Assembly (NCBI GenBank): GCA_002320485.1
Contig: DCKW01000041.1
Coordinates: 1 to 9,899 of the forward strand
Source: Micavibrio sp. UBA1664
GTDB taxonomy: Bacteria; Pseudomonadota; Alphaproteobacteria; Micavibrionales; UBA1664
Direction of reading: 5' to 3'
Length of the DNA stretch: 9,899 nt
This document shows positions 4,287 through 9,899 of this stretch, in pieces. A program made the translations under genes and the position numbers. A model generated the notes under the pieces. That model was not told the DNA's origin. It did not search any database and worked only from the letters and a program-made list of their open reading frames with translations. How positions within the stretch are numbered: position 1 is the stretch's first letter; each line of letters starts with the position of its first letter.

Positions 4287-6533
4287 ATGAAAAGTATAAA
4301 GAATTTAAGAAAAAAATATTTAACCTCCCCGATCTATAGATGGGGACAAAAAGCGATGCCTTCGTTGTCTGAGACAGAAGTTGAGGCGCTTGATGCAGGG
4401 GATATCTGGTGGGATGCCGAGTTGTTCTCAGGCAATCCTGATTGGAGTAAGTTATCTTCGTTGGAGCCTCCCAAATTATCCGAAAAAGAGAAAGCTTTTT
4501 TAGATGGGCCTGTAGAAGAGCTATGCTCTATGCTGGATGAATGGCAAATCAATAACGAATTAAATGATTTACCCGAAGAGGTGTGGGCTTTCTTACGGGA
4601 AAAGAGGTTTTTCTCGATGATTATACCTGAAAAATACGGAGGTCTGGATTTTTCTGCGTATGCTAATTCTGAGGTTGTCCGTAAAATTGCCAGCCGTTCG
4701 CTTGTATGTTCTGTCACTGTAATGGTGCCTAATTCACTCGGTCCCGGCGAGCTTCTGATGGAATTCGGAACCAAAGACCAACAAGACTACTGGCTACCTC
4801 GTTTAGCGAAAGGTGAGGAGATACCATGCTTTGGATTAACCAGTGAAGAAGCGGGATCCGATGCGGCGGCAATGGTTGACAGAGGGGGTGTTTGCGAGGG
4901 GTATTATAACGGTAAAAAAACACTTGGAATACGCTTAAACTGGCATAAGCGTTATATAACGCTTGGGCCTGTTGCTACAGTTCTTGGTCTGGCATTCAAA
5001 CTTTATGACCCCGATCATCTTTTAAGTGATCAGGAGGAACGGGGAATAACCGTTGCTTTGGTACCCACGGATTTGGAGGGGATTACAATCGGTGATCGTC
5101 ATATTCCGTCTGGTCAGATGTTTCAAAACGGACCGAATTGGGGTAAGGATGTGTTCATCCCATTTGAAAATATTATCGGAGGTGAAGAGCGGATAGGCCA
5201 AGGGTGGAAAATGCTCATGTCTGCCTTGGCCGCAGGACGAGGCATTTCATTGCCGTCATTATCTGCGGCGGCGGCGGCCTTTGCCGCAAGTACAACAGGA
5301 GCATACGCCCGTATCCGGCATCAATTCGGCATCCCGATTGGTAAATTTGAGGGCATACAAGTGCGGCTGGGTCGCATGGCCGCTAACGCATATTTAATAG
5401 ACGGGGCAAGGCGATTAACTTGTACGGGACTAGATTTGGGACATGACCCCGCTATCATTTCCTCCATTATGAAAGCCCATGCTACATACAGGATGCGAAA
5501 TTCCATTATTGATGCAATGGATGTTCATGCCGGTAAAACAGTTATTGAGGGCCCATCCAATTATTTGGGTAGTTTGTATAATGCCCTCCCTGTCGGTATC
5601 ACTGTTGAAGGGGCCAATATTCTCACCCGCAATCTGATCATTTTCGGACAGGGGTCTGTTCGCTGCCATCCATGGCTCTTAAAAGAAATGCAAGCCTTGG
5701 GGAGAGAGGACAAAGATCAAGGGCTGGATGAATTCGATCATGCCTTCTGGGGGCATGTCGGCCATAGCCTGAAAACATTAGGCCGGGCATGGGGGCGGAC
5801 ATGGACAGGGGCAAGATTTGCCCCGGCTCCTGATAATGCGCCTAAAGAGTTGCGTCATCATTATCAAAGTCTAAGCCGTTATTGTGCATCATTTGCCCTG
5901 TTATCGGATGGGGCTTTCCTAATACTTGGTGGTGATTTAAAGAGAAAAGAAATGTTGTCCTGTCGATTGGGCGATATTCTCTCGGCCTTATATTTGCTGT
6001 GCGGTGTATTGAAACGGTGGGAAGATGAAGGACAAAATCAAGCCGATTTGGCGTTAGTCCAATATTGTATGGAAGATGGATTAACCGAGATTGAAAGCAA
6101 AATCGAGGCTATCCTTAAAAACCTGCCTTCGCGTCCTATGACCTGGCTGGTTAAAATTATTGTTCAGCCATTGGGGTCAAAAGATTTCGGGCCTTCCGAT
6201 AAATTGACACAAACATGTGCAGAAATTCTAATGGAACATTCCGAAACGCGTGATCGTTTGATAGCCGGATTGCATTGTGGTTGTGAAGGCGATGCCATCA
6301 GTAACTTGGAGCGCGCATTTTCACTTGTTCAAGAGATTGAGCCGCTCCGCAATAAGATGAAGAAATCTAAAATATCTGATGTCGATGAGGCTTATAACCA
6401 AGGAATTTTAAATGATGATGAGGTCGCAAAAATGAAAGAAGCGCAAAAGGTTATTCAGAAAACCATCGCTGTTGATCATTTTTCACCGGATCAATTTAGT
6501 CCTCGAGTGCAAAAGCGAAAGGATAAATCATGA
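4287..6533 (+). CDS. fadE: FadE-type acyl-CoA dehydrogenase
   Basis: This 748-residue flavoprotein catalyses the first step of beta-oxidation, acyl-CoA to trans-2-enoyl-CoA, passing electrons to a carrier flavoprotein. The N-terminal stretch with SETEVEALDAGDIWWDAELF (28-47), PDW and FLDGPVEELC (71-80) is specific to the long FadE subfamily. Next come the ACAD N-terminal helices (81-180), the flavin-contacting CFGLTSEEAGSDAA block (181-194), the middle beta domain (about 195-300), the C-terminal helical domain (HQFGIPIGKFEGIQ, 345-358; VEGANILTRNLIIFGQGSVR, 440-459) and the FadE-only C-terminal extension (about 480-735). E. coli FadE is 814 residues and begins with hydrophobic membrane segments; here those are absent and the protein begins at the following KxLLTxP-like region. 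It is first in an operon and overlaps fadI by ATGA. The start is supported by AAGGA at 4269-4273, with long spacing. Confidence 0.93.
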   Translation: MKSIKNLRKKYLTSPIYRWGQKAMPSLSETEVEALDAGDIWWDAELFSGNPDWSKLSSLEPPKLSEKEKAFLDGPVEELCSMLDEWQINNELNDLPEEVWAFLREKRFFSMIIPEKYGGLDFSAYANSEVVRKIASRSLVCSVTVMVPNSLGPGELLMEFGTKDQQDYWLPRLAKGEEIPCFGLTSEEAGSDAAAMVDRGGVCEGYYNGKKTLGIRLNWHKRYITLGPVATVLGLAFKLYDPDHLLSDQEERGITVALVPTDLEGITIGDRHIPSGQMFQNGPNWGKDVFIPFENIIGGEERIGQGWKMLMSALAAGRGISLPSLSAAAAAFAASTTGAYARIRHQFGIPIGKFEGIQVRLGRMAANAYLIDGARRLTCTGLDLGHDPAIISSIMKAHATYRMRNSIIDAMDVHAGKTVIEGPSNYLGSLYNALPVGITVEGANILTRNLIIFGQGSVRCHPWLLKEMQALGREDKDQGLDEFDHAFWGHVGHSLKTLGRAWGRTWTGARFAPAPDNAPKELRHHYQSLSRYCASFALLSDGAFLILGGDLKRKEMLSCRLGDILSALYLLCGVLKRWEDEGQNQADLALVQYCMEDGLTEIESKIEAILKNLPSRPMTWLVKIIVQPLGSKDFGPSDKLTQTCAEILMEHSETRDRLIAGLHCGCEGDAISNLERAFSLVQEIEPLRNKMKKSKISDVDEAYNQGILNDDEVAKMKEAQKVIQKTIAVDHFSPDQFSPRVQKRKDKS

Positions 6534-7846
6534 CCGCAGCCGCTAATCAAATGCGAAACATACAAAATAAGCCCGTTTATATTGTGGATGGATCGCGCAC
6601 ACCATTTATCAAGGCACGCGGGGAACCAGGCCCGTTTACCCCTGTTGATCTGGCGGTTCAATGTGGAAGACCGTTATTGTTGCGCCAGCCTTTTGCCGCC
6701 AATAATATCGATCAGGTCATTTTAGGGTGCGTCAATGTTATATCCGAGGAAATGAATCCGGCACGCGTTGCCGCATTGCGGCTTGGAATGGGTGATAAAA
6801 TGACGGCGTTCACCGTACAGATTAATTGCGGATCGGGGATGCAATCAATCGATACGGCTTATAAATATATCCGATCAGGTGTATCCGATATGATTTTGGC
6901 AGGCGGGGCTGAAGCCTTAAGTCAAGCGCCATTGATATTCAGACAGGAAGCCGTTGAGTGGTTCGCATCCCTTGCCAAAGCTAAAAGCATGAAAGAAAAA
7001 GTCATGGAAATGGCATCGGTAAACCCGAAATATTTTTCGCCTGTTATTAGTTTGAAACGCGGTCTGACTGATCCCATTGTTGATTTGGATATGGGCCAGA
7101 CGGCTGAAAAACTTGCATATCTTTACGGTGTTACGCGGAAGCAGGCCGACCAATATGCCGCAAATAGTCAAAATAGATTAGCTAAAGCACAAGCAGAGGG
7201 TTATTTTGAAGGTGAGTTGGAGCCTGCCTTTGGCCGCGATAGTACAGTGTATGATTACGATGATGGTGTACGTCCCAATAGTTCAGTTGAAAAACTGGCA
7301 AAATTAGACCCTGCTTTTGAAAAACCTTACGGTCAGGTGACGCCGGGGAACAGCTCTCAAATTACAGATGGTGCATCATGGGTGTTATTAGCCTCGGAAG
7401 AAGCGGTTGAAAAACATAAATTACAACCGATTGCCGCAATTAAGGATAGTGCATGGGCCGCATTAGATCCGTCTATTATGGGATTGGGACCTGTATTGTC
7501 AGCTACGGAAATTATGAAGAAAAATGGTATCGAGTTAAATGATATTGATTTGTGGGAAATTAACGAGGCATTCGCCGCTCAAGTTCTATCATGTTTGAAA
7601 GCGTGGGAGGACGATGAGTTTTGCCGTGACATTCTCGGCCTTAACAGTGCGGCAGGCACGTTGAATCAGGACATTTTAAATGTTGATGGGGGCGCAATCG
7701 GCCTTGGCCATCCGGTGGGTGCCAGCGGTAATCGCATAGTCCTTCATCTGGCGAATGCCATGCAACGCTTGGGTAAAAAACAAGGTATTGCCACGGAATG
7801 TATTGGCGGTGGTCAAGGTGGCGCGATGCTGCTTGAAAGGGTTTAA
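6530..7846 (+). CDS. fadI: Acetyl-CoA C-acyltransferase (3-ketoacyl-CoA thiolase), FadI-like
   Basis: This 438-residue thiolase catalyses the last step of beta-oxidation, cleaving 3-ketoacyl-CoA with CoA to acetyl-CoA and a shortened acyl-CoA; it would form a complex with the downstream hydratase/dehydrogenase. The nucleophile is C100 in QINCGSGMQS, followed by the AGGAEALSQAP loop (124-134), the NEAFAAQ motif (345-351), H394 in GLGHPVGASG (391-400) and the second active-site cysteine C424 in CIGGGQGGAMLLE. The length (E. coli FadI is 436, FadA 387) and the long segment between the AGGAE loop and DMGQTAEKLAYLYGVTR (187-203) are FadI-like, while NEAF and GHPVGASG are the canonical FadA/thiolase forms in place of FadI's HEAF and GHPFAATG. 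The gene symbol is therefore approximate. AAAGGA (6518-6523) lies 6 nt before ATG 6530, which overlaps the fadE stop, so translation is probably coupled. Confidence 0.93.
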   Translation: MTAAANQMRNIQNKPVYIVDGSRTPFIKARGEPGPFTPVDLAVQCGRPLLLRQPFAANNIDQVILGCVNVISEEMNPARVAALRLGMGDKMTAFTVQINCGSGMQSIDTAYKYIRSGVSDMILAGGAEALSQAPLIFRQEAVEWFASLAKAKSMKEKVMEMASVNPKYFSPVISLKRGLTDPIVDLDMGQTAEKLAYLYGVTRKQADQYAANSQNRLAKAQAEGYFEGELEPAFGRDSTVYDYDDGVRPNSSVEKLAKLDPAFEKPYGQVTPGNSSQITDGASWVLLASEEAVEKHKLQPIAAIKDSAWAALDPSIMGLGPVLSATEIMKKNGIELNDIDLWEINEAFAAQVLSCLKAWEDDEFCRDILGLNSAAGTLNQDILNVDGGAIGLGHPVGASGNRIVLHLANAMQRLGKKQGIATECIGGGQGGAMLLERV

Positions 7847-7848
7847 TA

Positions 7849-9899
7849 ATGTGTGCGGAAATTTTAAACAAAGTTGAAAAAGAACGTCATGAGGCAACCA
7901 AGCCTTCATCGAATACAGATCACTGGAATATCAGACGAGATGATAATAATATCCTCTGGCTCTATTTCGATAAAAAGGACTCAAGTGCCAATACGATTGG
8001 CAAAAATGTCTTGGAAGAACTGGATGACATTTTAAGCAAGGCCGGTGAAGATTTACCGAAAGCGCTGGTTATTCGATCTATGAAGAAAAGCGGATTTTGC
8101 GCCGGGGCCGATATCAAACAGTTTCAAAAGCTGGATGAGAATGGCATGCGTGACATGCTCACCCGCGGACACAAAGTTCTGGACGGGTTGGAAAAATTTC
8201 CACGACTGACCATTGCCGTTATTCACGGTCATTGCCTTGGCGGCGGGTTGGAGCTTGCCTTGGCGTGTAATTTACGTATTGGTGTTAAAGGCAAATTACA
8301 AATTGGTTTTCCTGAAGTACAGCTGGGCGTACACCCCGGACTTGGCGGTACCTTTCGCCTGACAAACCTGATTGATCCATTAGAGGCGATGACGATGATG
8401 TTAACCGGAAAGTCTGCCTATGAGAAGCAAACTTTGAAGCGCGGACTGGTTGATGAAATTGTCGAAGAGCGCCATATCGAAAATGCCGTTAAGGCCGCAG
8501 CGAATGGTGATATTGAAAAACAGGATCAGGGTTTTAAAGGTCATGCGTCAAACACAATGGCTGCCCGTAAATTAATTGCCATGCAGATGCGCAAAAAAAC
8601 AGAGGAAAAAGCGCCGTCAAAACATTATTCTGCGCCATATGCATTGATTGATCTTTGGGAAGAGTATGGCGGTGACAGGGACAAGATGCAGCAGCAGGAA
8701 ATTAACTCATTTGCCAAGCTGGTAACCGGTGAGACAGCGCAGAATCTAATCCGTGTCTTTTTCTTGCAACAAACATTAAAAAATCTTGCTAAAGATCAGT
8801 CCGACATAGCGCATGTGCATGTTATCGGGGCGGGATCCATGGGCGGTGATATCGCCGGATGGTGCGCGATGCAGGGATTGAAGGTAACTGTATCAGATCA
8901 GAAAGCGGACCCCGTAGGCAAGGCGATCAAAAATGCGGCAGATCTTTGTAAGAGTAAACATAAATCATCTCTTGAAACGCGGGATACTCTGGACAGACTT
9001 ATTCCTGACTTGCAGGATTACGGATTGAAAAATGCCGATCTTGTGATTGAGGCCGTGCCCGAAAACCTAGATATCAAAAGCGATTTATATAAGCGCATTG
9101 AGCCTCAAATGAAGAAAGGGGCTATATTGGCCACAAATACATCCAGTATACCGTTGGATGATTTGGCGAAATCCCTGAAACGCCCTAAGGATTTTGTCGG
9201 ACTTCATTTCTTTAATCCTGTATCGAAAATGTTGATTGTTGAAGTGGTCAGCCACAATAGCATTTCAAAAAAAGTTCAGGAGGAAGCTGTTTCTTTTGTT
9301 GGGAAAATCAGTAAATTGCCTGCCCCAGTTGCAAGCTATCCTGGATTCTTGGTCAATCGCGCTTTAACACCTTATTTATTGGAAGCTATTCTTCTGATAG
9401 ACGAAGGCGTTCAGAAAGAAGAAATTGATAAAGCTGCCGAAGATTTTGGCATGCCAATGGGGCCTGTTACGCTAATAGATCAGATAGGGCTGGACATCTG
9501 TCAGGATGTGGCGGAGATGCTTAAAGATAAATTGGATAAGCCCGTTCCCGACATTCCAAAATGGTTGAAACAGAAAATCGAAAACGGAAAATTAGGCAAG
9601 AAGAGCGGTGAGGGACTTTACAAATGGAAAAACGGAAAGCCCCAAAAAGAGAATGTTGATAATAAAGGAAAAGATAATGACATAGCCGATCGGCTGATCC
9701 TGCCTATGCTCAATGCCTGTGTAGAATGTTATCGGGAAGGTGTGATTACCGACTTGGATCAACTGGACGGCACGATGATATTTGCAGCAGGGTTCGCCCC
9801 TTTTCGCGGTGGGCCAATTCATTATGCCCGCAATCGCGGAATTGACGATATTACCTCGAAACTTGAAATGTTTGCTGATAAGTATGGCGATAGATTTAA
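7849..9899 (+). CDS. fadJ: Enoyl-CoA hydratase/3-hydroxyacyl-CoA dehydrogenase, FadJ-like, 3' end beyond the window
   Basis: 683 complete codons are visible, followed by two bases (AA) of the next; no in-frame stop occurs, so the gene continues past the right edge. It carries the middle two beta-oxidation steps. The hydratase domain (about 25-215) has oxyanion-hole motifs GFCAGADI (82-89) and HGHCLGGGLELALAC (126-140), with catalytic Glu135 and Glu156 (FPEVQLG). The NAD-binding dehydrogenase domain starts at GAGSMGG (327-333) and has EAVPEN (401-406), catalytic His453 in GLHFFNP, Glu465 and Asn503 (PGFLVNR), spaced exactly as His450, Glu462 and Asn500 of E. coli FadB. Two C-terminal HAD repeats follow (about 496-590 and 610 onward); GFAPFRGGPIHYA (648-660) and the final YGDRF place the true end probably 10-30 residues further. 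HGxCLGGGLELALAC favours FadJ over FadB. GAAAGG (7835-7840) is 8 nt before the ATG, and the gap to fadI is 2 nt. Confidence 0.93.
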   Translation, partial: MCAEILNKVEKERHEATKPSSNTDHWNIRRDDNNILWLYFDKKDSSANTIGKNVLEELDDILSKAGEDLPKALVIRSMKKSGFCAGADIKQFQKLDENGMRDMLTRGHKVLDGLEKFPRLTIAVIHGHCLGGGLELALACNLRIGVKGKLQIGFPEVQLGVHPGLGGTFRLTNLIDPLEAMTMMLTGKSAYEKQTLKRGLVDEIVEERHIENAVKAAANGDIEKQDQGFKGHASNTMAARKLIAMQMRKKTEEKAPSKHYSAPYALIDLWEEYGGDRDKMQQQEINSFAKLVTGETAQNLIRVFFLQQTLKNLAKDQSDIAHVHVIGAGSMGGDIAGWCAMQGLKVTVSDQKADPVGKAIKNAADLCKSKHKSSLETRDTLDRLIPDLQDYGLKNADLVIEAVPENLDIKSDLYKRIEPQMKKGAILATNTSSIPLDDLAKSLKRPKDFVGLHFFNPVSKMLIVEVVSHNSISKKVQEEAVSFVGKISKLPAPVASYPGFLVNRALTPYLLEAILLIDEGVQKEEIDKAAEDFGMPMGPVTLIDQIGLDICQDVAEMLKDKLDKPVPDIPKWLKQKIENGKLGKKSGEGLYKWKNGKPQKENVDNKGKDNDIADRLILPMLNACVECYREGVITDLDQLDGTMIFAAGFAPFRGGPIHYARNRGIDDITSKLEMFADKYGDRF

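Noticed and set aside
9592..9822. Minus-strand open frame at the right end
   Set aside because: It is a shadow of the FadJ-like gene, whose plus-strand frame carries all catalytic and domain signatures.

Overview
The window looks like a bacterial chromosome of moderate to low GC, probably from an alphaproteobacterium. That lineage is an inference from the XRE regulator style, the recombinase remnant and the fatty-acid genes; nothing in the window fixes it. There are no RNA genes, CRISPR arrays or intact insertion sequences.

Left part (1-3235) is accessory in character. It opens with the 3' end of an XRE-type helix-turn-helix regulator, overlapped by ATGA with a secreted eight-cysteine protein that resembles the TrbM/KikA-like conjugation proteins. 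Decayed genes follow. On the minus strand at 955-1094 is a broken DUF2945 (HVA1/Tudor-like) gene with two in-frame TGA codons and a frameshift, next to a possible frameshifted small membrane peptide at 827-941. An intact orphan PAS-histidine kinase-receiver hybrid (1221-2759, minus) has a good sigma-70-type promoter. Behind its promoter lie a start-less minus-strand coding fragment (2841-3062) and a broken piece that reads like the C-terminal part of a large serine recombinase (2982-3235, plus). The region looks like an eroded mobile-element scar around a surviving signalling gene.

Right part (3527-9899) looks like core genome. An ExoD-family membrane protein is on the minus strand, with a long inverted repeat across its stop codon. 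Divergent from it is a tightly packed beta-oxidation operon: fadE-type acyl-CoA dehydrogenase, fadI-like thiolase, and a fadJ-like hydratase/3-hydroxyacyl-CoA dehydrogenase that runs off the right end without a stop. Together these carry out all four steps of the saturated fatty acid beta-oxidation cycle. The fadE-fadI junction overlaps by ATGA, and fadI-fadJ are 2 nt apart. An 8-bp-arm inverted repeat upstream of fadE is a candidate operator.

I see no convincing new multi-gene system. The most informative observations are the two pseudogene remnants, the XRE plus TrbM-like pair, and the two palindromes flanking the exoD/fad region.
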